Made by a program: the position numbers and the translations under genes. The notes below the pieces were generated by a model. It worked only from the letters and a program-made list of their open reading frames with translations, searched no databases and was not told the origin of the DNA. From Progne subis subis (Eukaryota; Chordata; Aves; Passeriformes; Hirundinidae), in NCBI GenBank assembly GCA_022316685.1, contig JAKJHU010000076.1, positions 2,366,001 to 2,430,000 of the forward strand: a stretch of 64,000 nt of DNA, in the 5' to 3' direction. Shown piece by piece: positions 24,221 through 36,570 of this stretch (positions within the stretch are counted from its first letter, which is position 1; every line of letters begins with the position of its first letter).

Positions 24221-24771
24221 TCCAGTGGTTAGAACCTCTCTGGACACCAGATACTCACCAAAGCCTCTCTATTGCTTCTATCAATTCAGCAGGACAAGGA
24301 GAAGAGATAAAATGAAAAGCTCATGAGTTGAGATAAGGGCAGGGAGATGTCACTCATGAGTTGCTGTCACTGGCAAAAACAGTCTCAACTTAGGGAAATT
24401 GGTTTAATTTATTACCAATCAAATCAGAGTAGGGTAATGAGAAATAAATCTTAAAAACACCTCCTTGACTCTCCCTCCTTCCAGGACTTAACTTTACTCT
24501 TTAACTCTCTACCCTCTCCCTGCTGCCTGCCTCACCACGGGCTTTACCATGGGCTGTATCCCACTGCCGTTGCTCCTGCTAAGCAACTTTTCCCCCCTTT
24601 TTAACCATGTTTTCGCAGAGGTCATGGATGGCCTTGGCCAGCAGCAGGTCCTAGTCTCGGAGATGGCTGGCATTGGCTCTGTCAGACATGGGGCAAGCTT
24701 CTGACAGCTTCTCACAGAAAACACCTACGTAGCCCCCCCATAGGAACACCCTTCCAGGCAAACCCAATACA
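24221..24771 (-). mobile_element. Solo LTR (probable) of an avian endogenous retrovirus
   Basis: Read on the minus strand it begins TGTATTGGGTTTGCC and runs through CTGTGAGAAGCTGTCAGAAG, CTGACAGAGCCAATGCCAG, a CCCGTGGTGAGGCAGGCAGC segment and GGTAATAAATTAAACC. It then reads GCCAGTGACAGCAACTCATG, CTTATCTCAACTCATGAGC, and ends near CTTTGGTGAGTATCTGGTGT and AACCACTGG. The order matches an LTR family I remember from bird genomes, here diverged and shortened internally. An AATAAA polyadenylation signal lies at 24408-24413 (minus strand). No gag, pol or env sequence adjoins it, so it looks like a solo LTR. The 71-codon frame inside (24509-24724, -) is LTR sequence, not a gene. Family assignment (ERVL versus ERVK) is uncertain; I found no clear target-site duplication. 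Confidence 0.85.
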
Positions 24772-25139
24772 TACACAAAAATATGGAATTAAAGATCTGA
24801 TACTTACAGGTTGTGTGGAATAAACCACAAACCTTAACTACTAGGCTTCCTTATCAAAAGCATTGGTACAATCGTGAGATGTCAGTGAGCTGAAGGCACA
24901 GCATGTATTACTTGGTAATAGCAATCAGAGCTGTCTGTCTCCAGCCATAACCAACAGAAAAGTGAGCACTTGTCAAGAAGATGGCATTAAAAAAGAACAC
25001 TGTGTTCTGACAGGAAAGGTGACCACAAATACCAACTTGCCACCATCCAATTAACCCAAGTACAACAGCTATAGAAGTGCAAGGGGTGAAGAGGCTTTGG
25101 ACAGAATTAACCTATTTAAACTTGGTTTTGCTTAGAGTA

Positions 25140-25158
25140 TTTTTTTTTTTTTTTTTTT
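25140..25158 (+). repeat. Poly-T run (19)
   Basis: Nineteen T lie between TTAGAGTA and GCAAACTC. No associated element was recognised. Confidence 0.93.
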
Positions 25159-27649
25159 GCAAACTCTCTTCTCTTAATCATGAAGAACATCCTAGGGTTT
25201 CAGAGTGGTCCAAAATATGCATTTAAAAGTAACATATAACTAAGCACTGTATACTACTGCACTTTTCCTTTCTTAGTGTTTTCTTTACAGAATTTTAACA
25301 GAATAGAATTCCAATAGAATTTAATGCATCCAGGGCCTATATTCTATGAAATCTATGAAACAGATTCCATGAACCTGCAATATCAACAGCCTATTGTGAC
25401 CAAAGTAGTCTTCTTTACCAGACAAGCAAGAAGTTTGAGCTAAGGTTTAATAGGTCTCTCCAATCCAACAAGAAAAAGAGGGAAATGTGAGGATTTGCAA
25501 GCATAAACAGTACCTGGATTCAAGAACAGCTTATTTCTAGTATTTCAAAGCTCATTTTCTTAAAATGGCAGAATGTTTTTTTAAGTTAGTGTAGTGTGGC
25601 TTTTGAGATGTGGCTGGACTCCAGCTGAAGGCCTTTCCAATCCTTAATCAAAGATTTTAATGGAAGCAGAACACTAAAAATACATGAGCATTGCAGTATA
25701 GGAAATTTATATTTCTAATGAAAATACTCTAATTATTCAAAATAATTTAATAGTCTACAGATTGTATGATAGAGCACTGATTAAAAAGAAATGGCAGAAT
25801 ATTAGACAGAGATGGAAAAAGAGAAAAGGAGAACATCGTGGTTTGAAGACATAGCTCACAAAGGAGGCCACCAGTACCATTTGCATGCTGGAAAGCAGAG
25901 ACAAAGATAAATGACTTGACAAAACTTTGCAGGAACAAGAAGTTACAGGAACAGAGCAAATAACTGAAATTCCTTTCATTCTTAAGCCACTACCTAGCAA
26001 TTTACATTACCTTAACTTTGCTACCAAGGAACATTTCAAGCACCCGTGTTTTATATACATATAGGATGCACTAACTTCTAAAGGTCAAAAGGCTGCATCT
26101 GAAACTTGTTGGAAAAAGCATCTCACATCAAGACTGACTTTTCCCATAATGATGACAATTTTATTAAATCAAGATAGGCCACTGGGAAAAAATTAGGACT
26201 TGGCTATTTGCATATTTATTTTGTGTTGCAGAATTTGCTTATTGTTTGGCAAAGTAGTATCAGCTGAGCACCTTGCCAAGTTTGTATTATGTTAGTTAAA
26301 ACAGAACTGCTGATGTCAAATGGAAACATGCTCATTTGGAATGGTTGTCACAAAAAAAGCTGAAGTACTTCCAGTACTGATTTTTTTGCATAGTAGGTGT
26401 GGGAAGGAGTAGCAAGTAAGAAGGTTAATGTCACAATTTCAGCTTCCATATTTCTTCCTGATATCTTCTTTGCACTTTCTAGAAAAAATGTTATGAGATG
26501 TGAAAGGACAGCCAACATATCAAGGGAAACTCCTATCTTAGTACTGTGCTGAGATCCTAATCCTACTGTAATACCAGTAGTGCTTAGAAGATGAGTGTCC
26601 TCTAGGTTCTAGAATACTCTAAAATCAGTAGGAGAAGAACACAAAAGAACTTAGCATAAGGATGCGTTCCATTACTCAGCCTCCCTTGTCCCTACGGCCA
26701 CTCAGTTATTCACATTAGCTTCCATGGGAAGAAGCTATGTTTCATCAGGCCTACATGAAGGGACAAGACCACCTTTACAGATAACTCAGAAATTAGTGTA
26801 GATACCATTAGGAACTCTGAGGTAAAGGAAGCTCAGTGTATGGGGGGGTAAGACCAGTACAAAAACAGCCCTAACGTATCCATTCCTTGATAAATGAAGA
26901 ACTTTTGTGAATAAACTGAAGCGACCAAAGGAATTTAGAGATACCAGACTGTTGTGATTTAGACTATACAGTTTATGCTTACATACTGGAAGGAAAAATT
27001 TTCTAGCTTTTGTCCAGCACTTTGTAATTTAGCAACACTCAGTAAATATTACCCAAGTGGAAGAACAGAGTTCCTCTGTTCATTCATTATTTTGTCAGCA
27101 AGCTGCTGAAATTAGTAGGTCAAACTCTGACATTTCTATTCAGGAGAAAGCCCTACAGAGGACCCAGATCTGAAAAATGATTTAGCTTGATACTGTCTGT
27201 TCAGCACAAAATAACATAGCCTTTAGAAATCAAATTTTAAAGAACTGCCATTTTGTTTAGAGGAATAAGAGTAATATGCGCCTTATCTTTCTGCAATGAT
27301 ATGACCATAGCCTCAACTCTCTATACTTTCTCCTTCCTACACAATTTAGCCATCTGATGAGTTGATTGGGAGAGACAATAAACTTGCAACAGGCTGATCT
27401 TGTAAAATACAAGCTGAAGGAGCAATAAGGGTGATGGATGTCTGTGGCCAGCTATTACAACTGTTGTCTGTGTCTTCAGGCAGATGGAGGACAGTACTGG
27501 CAGCATATGGCATGGGAGTTTGGGCTTGGAAGGCGGATACAGCAGACTTCTGATAAAAGGAATTAAAACCAAAGCAGCATGGTGGCTAGCAAGCCAGTCT
27601 GACAGACCAAACTGTTGATCACCTTCTTCATTTCTGCACTGCTGCACAG

Positions 27650-27775
27650 GGGCACCCTCTAGTAGACCAAGTTGCTCCAAGCCCCATCCAACCTGGCCTC
27701 GAACACTTCCAGGGATGAAGCAGCCACCATTTCATTAGACAACCTGTTCCAGTCCGCCACTAGCCTCATAGTATA
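27650..27775 (-). mobile_element. CR1 LINE fragment near the 3' end
   Basis: On the minus strand it reads GGCGGACTGGAACAGGTTGT, GCTTCATCCCTGGAAGTGTT, GAGGCCAGGTTGGATGGGGC and AGCAACTTGGTCTACTAGAG. This is the CR1 segment just upstream of the terminal hairpin and repeat. The terminal GGTTGGAACTAGATGATCT part seen in the copy at 5261-5379 is missing or decayed beyond recognition, so this copy lacks both ends. It lies in the NRXN3 sense orientation. Confidence 0.88.
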
Positions 27776-27953
27776 TAATTATATACTAATCAGAAATTAT
27801 ACAGTACTTAAAACAGAGCCATCTATTATAAGAACACATGCTTTCACAAGCAAAAAAATATTCCAGAGGATGATACAAATCACCAAGATTCAAAACATTA
27901 TTTTGCAAATTAGAGGACAATGCTAGTGACACAGCCTTGTCTGGCTATAAAGA

Positions 27954-28005
27954 AAATACCAACAAAACAAAGCAGACAGAAATACCAACAAAACAAGGCA
28001 GACGT
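27954..28005 (+). repeat. 26-bp direct tandem duplication (two copies)
   Basis: AAATACCAACAAAACAA(A/G)GCAGAC occurs twice head to tail with a period of 26 and one A/G difference. It is a small local duplication inside the intron and overlaps a chance minus-strand frame in which it appears as a repeated WYFCLLCFV-like peptide. Confidence 0.93.
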
Positions 28006-29906
28006 GTATGCATGTGGGAGCACTTCAAGAACAAAAATAAGGAATGCTGGCTTGGATTCCCTGTGTATGTAGCTACCATGTGTTCTATATTTAGTCACAT
28101 TACAATTAGAAGATGAGAAAATACAATAAAAAAGCATGCATCTGCTTTTTGCAGTGGTCCTGTTCATCTCTGTGGAATCCCACTGCTACAGAATAAATAT
28201 CATTATCCTCAAATTGCTTTGTACTTCATTACAATATTAATAATCTAAGACACTCCTTCAGAAAATGGATATAGTTATTTTGGAATTAATATGAAATTTA
28301 TGCAGATCCACCAAACACCATTCATGCCCTTGTACCACAGAAGAAGAATTAAGTACACCACTTAAGTGAAAGAAGCTCCAGGGACTTCATGTAACACCAG
28401 TCTGCATGTAAAGATAACCTATACTAACATTTAAAGGATGGGTAAAACAAACGGTTTGCAGTTCTGTATCACAAAATCATGACGGTCTTTTTTTCACACC
28501 AGAACACAAGTTAACCTAATTAGAGCATCCCTAAAGAGATGGGTACAAATGCCAGCCTGAATGGACAGCAGATACCTGCATCAGGGTTCTGAAAGTTTCA
28601 GAAGGGTTTGCACAGCTTCTCATTAATGAGCCTCAAACATTAGCAGAACTGTCCCAGTATGGGAAAAGAGACCATCAATGAACAGCCAGAATACATCAAG
28701 GAGCACAACAGCTGGTTCAAAATTTCAGGTTTATTAAAAAAAAGTATCAAAGATTTTAAAAGTTCCACCCTACGATGGCTTTTAAACTTCTCAGATCTTG
28801 CACAATAAAATAATGACAATATTTATATTTAATTACCCAAATTTTGTTAGAATTTTAAAGTCTAGATGTATTACTTATATCTACATTTGGTCTGTATTTT
28901 CACCCACCCTTTTCCTTTGAAGAAAAAAAAGAGAAGCAGAAAAGATGACAAAATGGGATAAAGCAGAAATCTTCTTACTATTTATAAGCATAAACTTCAG
29001 ATATTTATTTTATCTGAAGACAAAATTTTCTAATATAAACAGCAACATTATCTTCAGTGGAAGGTGTTCAAACTCTAAGACTGTGTCCAGTTAAAATCTT
29101 GCTTTATAAGGTTTGTAATTTATTTTTATCTTTCCTAAACAAAGAAATATATGGGTCTCTCAAATTGAAATTACATGCAGAGCCTAAGTGCTTCACACTG
29201 GTAGCTCGTACGGCCTATTACCTTCAAAAAGTCACATCATGATCTCCTGATTTTGTATACTATATTTATTCAGTGTGGTTGTTGCTCTTGCTAAAGAATT
29301 TGGGCTTCTTTAAGGTCCCTGCCAAACTTTGGGAAGCCTTATCTCAAGGGAACAATAAGAAGAATTAGTACCAAGGGAGATAACACTGTGCGGTCCTTTT
29401 AATAACGACTCCACTTGACATTGAAGCACGCACTATGTGGTGGCAAGGGAAAGTTTGTTTAATATAATTTCCTCACACAAAGTTATTTGAAACTTATACT
29501 GGTTTGGTGCTTTTAAAAATGCAATTAGCAATTCACTTTTATCATGATTCATTTTCTTCTTTCAAGTGATTACCTATCGGATTGCTTGGGTGTGATTCTG
29601 TTTTCAATGTTGCACATTAAATTCAGATGCAACCCTAAAGTAGTGGATTCAGTATCACAGTCAGTGGTTAACACCTCTACAGCTTTCAGGGTGGCATTGG
29701 AGACACGGACTTCCTGCCCCCAGCCTTCTGAGCAACATTTCCTTCTTTCTTTGTGAAACTACATAGGTGGTTTCAAGAAGAAAAAAAGAACATGAAAGCT
29801 TTGCCATCTTTTCTAGCAAACACTTCTCCAACAGAATGATCCGAAATGGGAAGGAAAGAGGCTTTATTGTTTTTGTGAGAAAGGTTAATAGCAAGAGCTG
29901 CATTTA

Positions 29907-29950
29907 AGAAAAAAGAAAAAAAAGAAAAAAAAGAAAGAAAAAAAAAAAAG
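29907..29950 (+). repeat. A-rich (GAAAAAA)n purine tract
   Basis: This is a run of A interrupted by single G (AAAAAAGAAAAAAAAGAAAA type) before GTGAGGG. It is simple low-complexity sequence. Confidence 0.9.
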
Positions 29951-30059
29951 TGAGGGAAATGAAAAAAACCCAGCAGCTCAATTTTGATCAAAACAATAGA
30001 GGAGTAGCTGTGCCAAGTGTTTCCCCATTTTTATGGATAACTTTATAGGCAAGCAAGAT

Positions 30060-30142
30060 TAAAAAAAAAACAAACCAAAAAAACCCCACAACATCAACAA
30101 CCCCACAACAACACTAATTAAGCTTTTTTTTTTTTTTTTTTT
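30060..30142 (+). repeat. A/C-rich block followed by a T19 run
   Basis: An A run is followed by CAAACCAAAAAAACCCCAC and AACATCAACAACCCCACAAC, a short spacer (ACTAATTAAGC), then 19 T at 30124-30142. The A-rich and T-rich halves are complementary in composition. Confidence 0.9.
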
Positions 30143-33100
30143 AAACATCCAACTACATGCCACAAACAGCAATGAAAACTCCCTATGTGGCATTTTCACT
30201 AACCACTGCACCTTCTGAGAGGACTCCAAGAAAAGGAGTGAGATTCAAACCCTACAACACTTTCTCTTTTCAGGACAGATGGATAGTAAGGAGTTCTAGA
30301 TTATTCTGAGTGCATGCTAAAACCTTTTTTTTGGGATTTGCAATTTTTCCAACCACTATCAGTTGGGTTGAGACTCTAACTCATTTGCCAGAGACTACCA
30401 AACAGCTAGAGAAGATTTGGCATCTTCTTTTATTACCTGTGTGGATTGAGATCAATTGCTAACTAGAAATTAAGGGCATTGTTTAATCCTGGCAGCATTC
30501 CTTAGACTCTAGTTTTGTTTATCTAGAAATACATTTGGCTTGAAAACTGTTTCTTTAAATTGATCCTCTGAGTCTTCTTAACCCTGTTAGCAGTGGAGAA
30601 TTGGATATATTGCATTGTTTTCTGAGATTTGCCTGTGGTTTATTTGCAAAAGCCACTTTTCTATCATTGCATTGACACACCAATGGAACCTGCACTTAAC
30701 CTTCCCACATTTGCTAGCTGAACACAAATCAAAGATTTCCACTCTTCATTGTCAAAAAGATGAACTATATTCTGTCCACCTCCAACAGCCCTACTATACC
30801 CAGATCAGTCGCTTTCCAGAAATGATGTAAGCCACAATACCAGGTCTTGACCACTAACATCTCAGAATATTTCCCTCTTTTGACTATGGGTTTACATGCA
30901 CTTCTTCTGCTGTGACAAGCAATTTTGAAAACAGTCTGCAGTTCCAAGTGTGTATGTCAGTTACAAGTTATAGCGCTTTTTGTCTTGTGTACCAGAGTTG
31001 GAAAAGTGATCTCAATTGCTCCTTCCTGAAGAGCCTCTCCTAAAATTATGAAAAGGAAAAAATGGGTGAAATTAAGGAGGAAGCAGACCCACAAAACCAT
31101 CAACACTATGTATCAAAATACTACTGCTAGCACAGACCAGTGTCTCTACTGGATGTCTGAGATAGCTGAAAAAGAGAACAGATGCAATGACTCATGTTAC
31201 TAAAGGTACAGTGCTTGCGATCAGAGCTGAGTTTCCTGGATTGTTAAATCAGCAACTTTCTTAAATGCTGAATTAAAGATGTTTTAAATAGTATTTCAAA
31301 GTTACAGCTGGTTACATTTGAGGAAGCTGACCTTAACAATGTCACATTAAATATTTTCCTTTTAATTAAGGTAATAGCTAAGCTCTGAAGTTTGGTATTG
31401 GTTTTCACTTCATTAATTTTACTGCTAAAGGGGAAGACATAGAAACAGACTAGCAGAGTAGCATGACAGAAGGGCCCTTTCAGCTAGTCTGAACTGTCAC
31501 AATGCCCACAGGTCCAGAGCCATCAGTTTCAGGGCTGGGCAGGCTGTGTGTGCAGGAGCCCCAACCTCAGGACGGCTCAGCACACAGCTCCACACAGCTC
31601 CTCGGAGCAGCCAGCACACACCATCCTGACAGCCACGCTGGCTGCTGTCCACACAATACACTCAAGCTTCTGCACAGATACAGGTGAACCTTTTTTCCCA
31701 GCAGCAGAAGGGCAGTTCTGCAAGCTCCTTTTCTGTTAGCTGCTGGACTATTAACACTGGGTATCCTTCCAGCATGATAAAGAGAAAACTTATTTATGCC
31801 AGCAATAACTTAGGCAGCAAATGACCCACTTTGGCTACCAGAGTTTAACCAGATTGCAACATGATACAACACTGTTACCATGTAACATAATCCTACAGTT
31901 TCAAGAGGATTACCTAGATTTTAATTAGAAATTAATATTAGTTGTGCTATACAGAGACTGTTATAATAGGAAAGTCTCAAAAAACTAAAAGTACTTCAAA
32001 CTAGGAAAGCTAAAAATGTGAAACTATGAGATACTCAACATATGAAACTGAAAAGTTAAGTCAAGTGCCCTGATTTGTCTTTTCTGATAACAATATAATT
32101 AATGAAACAATGTTATGCTTTTCTTTTTTAAGTCAACACTAGTTCATAGTCTAGGCACGTATTTGCTATAAAGTATTTCTGAGATCATTGTATTAAGAGT
32201 TAACATTCATAGAGATAACAAAAATTTCTAAGGATGCAATTTTGTTTTCAAGAAACTAAGAATAAAGACTCTTGTACTCCAGAATATAAAATAAACTGAT
32301 AGTGCTTAGAGGAAAACTTTTGCAAGAGCCCAAACCAGGAGCTGCTTCCTCTCCTTGTGTTGGTTTGCTTGGTAAAAGTTACTGGCCAAGAAATTCCTAT
32401 CTGGAACACATTGATAATTCTTCTGTGTTCAAAATTATCAATCTGAATATAGGAGCTCTTAAAAGTTTTTGTCATGGATTTGGGTCCTGTTTCCAAGAGC
32501 AGTAGATATTTAATCTGATTTTTCAAAATTAGGCCCACTCATCTTATCTAAAATATGATGAAAAAAGCTCCTTTACCCCTCATAACTACCAGAGAGAAGT
32601 GTTAACTGTTAAGACAAGTAAAAAGCTTTCCTCATGTTCTCTTTTTTGAAATTATCACATTGTTCTTGCTCACAGGATCTATTACAGAGTAAGTGAAGAT
32701 TCTCATTGGATCCATTCTGAAAACACCAGTAGCATATCACTGCTCGCCAGGTAAAGGGCAGCTGGCAGAGCATTTAGTCCACTGGCTGGAAAACAGCAAG
32801 TCATTTGTTTTTGTGAGGAAAGTCATGATTTAATAAAGCAGTTGGAGAGCTTCATGTCAGAAGACTTTAATCCTACCCCTTATGTTGGAAGGGACTTACT
32901 GTGCAATTTCCAGGAAGCATAATAGCAATTTTCCCCCTCTTTCCTTCTTTTTCAAATGAGAACAACATTTTTATTAAGTGGGTACAGACTACTCAGAGAT
33001 CCCAGAATAGGAGAAGTCTAGACAAATGCAAACCTCACCCAGGTATTGTCTGGCCTCTTACTGATTTATTTACAGATTTGTTTGCACGGTGAACAGTTCC

Positions 33101-34733
33101 TGATAGCAGGAAAGCTTGTTTCACTGCGCAGTCCACTCCTGTCCGCAGCTGTTCTCAGGGGACACATCTAATCATCACATTTGTCACGATGGCAATGGTG
33201 ATAATGATACCGTGCGCAGTAATGAAAGGCAAGTACATATTTCACTTTCTGTGAGGGTTGGTGCTTGGGCAACACTGCCTGCCAGCTGTCTCTGTCCACA
33301 GCACAACCTGTAATTTAGTTAACAAAATGAGCCATTTCAGAGATCAGTCATTATCCTGCCTGTCTTTATCCATTTATTGTTGCTGTCAGTGATAAACATA
33401 GTAAGTTTTACAAACAAGGCCTTTAAGGCCAGAAAAGATGGAAAAATAATAATAGAAAAAAATAGGACTCCTGCCCAATCTGATCTGCCCAGTCAGATCT
33501 TTTTATCAGAGTTCTGGAACTTCTGCTTCTTTTCATCTCTAAAGTTAAGCAAAAGTATCTTGGACATACAATTTATTCTCAATTTTGCATCTTCACTTCC
33601 AGCTTCCTTGATACTTTACAGGTATTTGTGTGGTAGCTGTGGTCTGACAAGAACTTCTCTCTAAAATCTCTTCCTGCTTTATGTCCACCATGTGTTTAAA
33701 ACCCAGATGGATGCTATGGTTCAGTTAGTCTTCTAGCCAAATGAACTTTTAGGGGTCAAACAGCTTCAGTGGCCATAAAGAAACAATGTTTGTCTCTATT
33801 GATATTTCACCTCCTATTTACATAGAAGAATTCAGCATATCTTGTTCATTTACTTTTCCCCTCTGTTGATAGAACAGGTATATTCAGACCCCTCTCCTAA
33901 TCAGTAATGAGAGCACTGCTTACAATTCAACATTAGTCAAGTGCTGGGTGAAATTCTGAGTATAAATCATTCCTCATCATGGTCTACAATTTCAAGGTCT
34001 CACTCATTTTCCCCTCAGTATTTAGTTAACACTTGGTACTGCATCATCCCTTACTTCAGTTGCCATTTACTTCACTCCTGTATCTCCATCAAAAAAGAGG
34101 CCTCATACCTTTGAAAATTGCAAGGATTTATACATCACAAGAAGTGGGAAGAGGATTTGGTTTAGCCTTGAGGGCTTCAGAGCACTGTCAGAAGAGCCCT
34201 AATTCATTTTTTGAGAAGCCACTCCAGTCTCCCACTGTCACTGCTGATGAGGGACATGCACACTCCCTGCTCTCTGAATGCAATCAACTTAGGTCTTAAT
34301 CACTCTCCAGATGATTTTAAACGTCTAGAGCCATAACCTCATCACAAGGATTTCCACTAAGATTTGATTCTGAAAATGGTAACTTGAAGAGAAACTTTAT
34401 CTTCAGTCTCAAATTCACACAAAGGTACTGCTTTGGAGCAAAAAAGGCAGAAAAGGGATGACATCACGTCTGGATTTTCCCTATTCATTCCACAACACTA
34501 ATGCTATGCTACCATTTAATTGACAGAGTTGTCAGGAGCCGCAGTACCTAATGAAAGACACAAATGGTCAACATACATAATTCTCAGAATACAATACAAA
34601 CTGTGGTGATCTTTCAAACGTTTACTTAATACTTACCAGTAAAGTTGATTTGCTAGCAAAATGATGCAACTATTCATACACTATCTTATGGTGTACAGCC
34701 ACTAGAGTACTAGAAGGTAACACAGACATCTTT

Positions 34734-34848
34734 GGGTTTTGGTAGTTTTCTTTGGTTTGGGGGTTTTTTTTGTTACTTTTTTGTTTGGCTGTTTTGTTTT
34801 GGTTGTTGTTGTTGTGGGGAATTGGTGTTTTTTGTTTGCTTGGTTTTT
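34734..34848 (+). repeat. T/G-rich low-complexity block
   Basis: TTTGG, GGGGGTTTTTTTTG and GTTGTTGTTGTTGTGGGG units fill the stretch. It is the complement-strand version of the A/C-rich blocks elsewhere in the window. The Phe/Gly/Cys-rich frame over it is not a protein. Confidence 0.9.
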
Positions 34849-36395
34849 AATATTTATGATGATTGTGACAACGAGGCACTTGCAAACCCTACTTCATTGG
34901 TAGGCACAGTAACAGAAATAAATGTCACAAATTATTAAAATGTAACAATATAAATCCAATATTCTTTCTATAAGCAATCAATGCACTAGGACTCTTTGGA
35001 TCTACAAAGATGTAATGAAACGCCAGATAAAAGAAAACAGATGTCAGAAAGAATTTCAAAAGGCCTTTTAAAAGAGCATTTTACCAAAAAACCCTATAAA
35101 AAAATCACAACAGGAGAAAAAGCACTGTAAAGGATTAAAAATGATAAAAACACAGGAAAAAGAAATTAGGATCAAAATTGTGGGTTTTTTTTTCAGTATG
35201 ATAAAGAAAACAATGCAGGCACTCTACTTAAGCAGCCCCACCTCACCTAGCTGTCAGTGCTGTGGAGAAGGATGTAAATAAAGAAACAAATCTGCAGCTG
35301 GCACAAAATTATTCAAGTTGTTTCTTAGCAGAAGTTCTATGAATATGGTCTATGCAATGGCAAATTAAATTTATTGTTGATACAAAGAAATGCATGCTGA
35401 AAATAACTAATAACTGCATTGTACTGCCAAGTTCCAAATTAACTGGAAGGACCAAGAAAAAAGGCCCCTGTGTGTGCATCTCAACCTGTCAAAGTCTAAA
35501 CACAAGATACAACATGGGATGAAGATCCTAAATGATGCACATAGCAAAACCACTCAGGCAGAAAACTTCAAATACTTGGGAATTTATTGTGAATAGCTGC
35601 ACTTTTTTTTTTCTTTTTTTCTGGAACCTCTGCTCAGTTGTTCCATATTTCTGATACAGGCAAGCTTTGATATTAAAATTTGTCAGAAACCAAACAGCAA
35701 CAGAGCATAAGTCAATCTGGGACCAAAAAAAAGGGATATTCCTTAAAGAGACAGATTTGAAAAGTATTTCCACATATATGTCAGCATATGAGGAGGCCAC
35801 TGTAGCATCATTAACCCTACATCCTACAACATGTCCAGATGGATGCTGATTAGATTAACCACTGGTCTGAACAATAATATTCACATCTATGGCATTGCAA
35901 TGCAATCCAGTTTTGCCCTTGATAGAATTTTGTCAAGACGTACATAGGCAAGGCACATATTCAACCTCCTTTTGTTTTTTCCTTAGATTAGAAGGGAGAT
36001 TTGCTCAGACTGAAGTCTTGAATTTTCCAGATTGTGACACATCTCTGATGGATGGATCATTCACGTCAAATGCACCAAAGCATGCATAGCCTTACATCAG
36101 TGATGGAAAGATGCTTAAAGCACAAGCCAAGTGTGTTTATTTCTTAGGGGACCCTATTCCAGGCAAGGCAAAAGAACAGCCTCCTTGGCTTTGTGGGTGA
36201 TGCAAACAATGGAGGCAGAATTCACATTGCATTAAGTGTTGCATTGCATTAACAACCTGCAAAGCAGAGAATATGATCTGACAAAGGGGTGGAACACGTA
36301 GAAGGAAAAAAACTTAGAAAGACTTGGCAGCATATCCATGGGTTAAATATGTAAAATGTGAGAGAAACATAAAAAGTATTTAAAGAATGTAAGCT

Positions 36396-36520
36396 ACAAA
36401 CAAACAAACAAACAAAAAAACCCACAAAAAACAAAAACCAAAAAAACCCCCACACCAAACAAACAAACAAAAAAAAACAACCCAAAAAAACCCAAAACAA
36501 ACAAACAAAAAAACCCCCAC

Positions 36521-36551
<31 letters not shown>

Positions 36552-36570
36552 CCAAACCAGAAAAACTCCT
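36396..36570 (+). repeat. Long A/C-rich low-complexity block (CAAA)n with AAAAACCCCCAC units
   Basis: Repeated CAAACAAACAAA is mixed with AAAAAAACCCCCAC and CAAAACAAAACAAAAC units over about 175 bases. The minus-strand frames rich in Phe, Cys, Leu and Val are compositional artefacts. Confidence 0.93.

Noticed and set aside
24509..24724. 71-codon minus-strand frame
   Set aside because: It lies inside the LTR, starts at GTG, and is LTR sequence read as protein.
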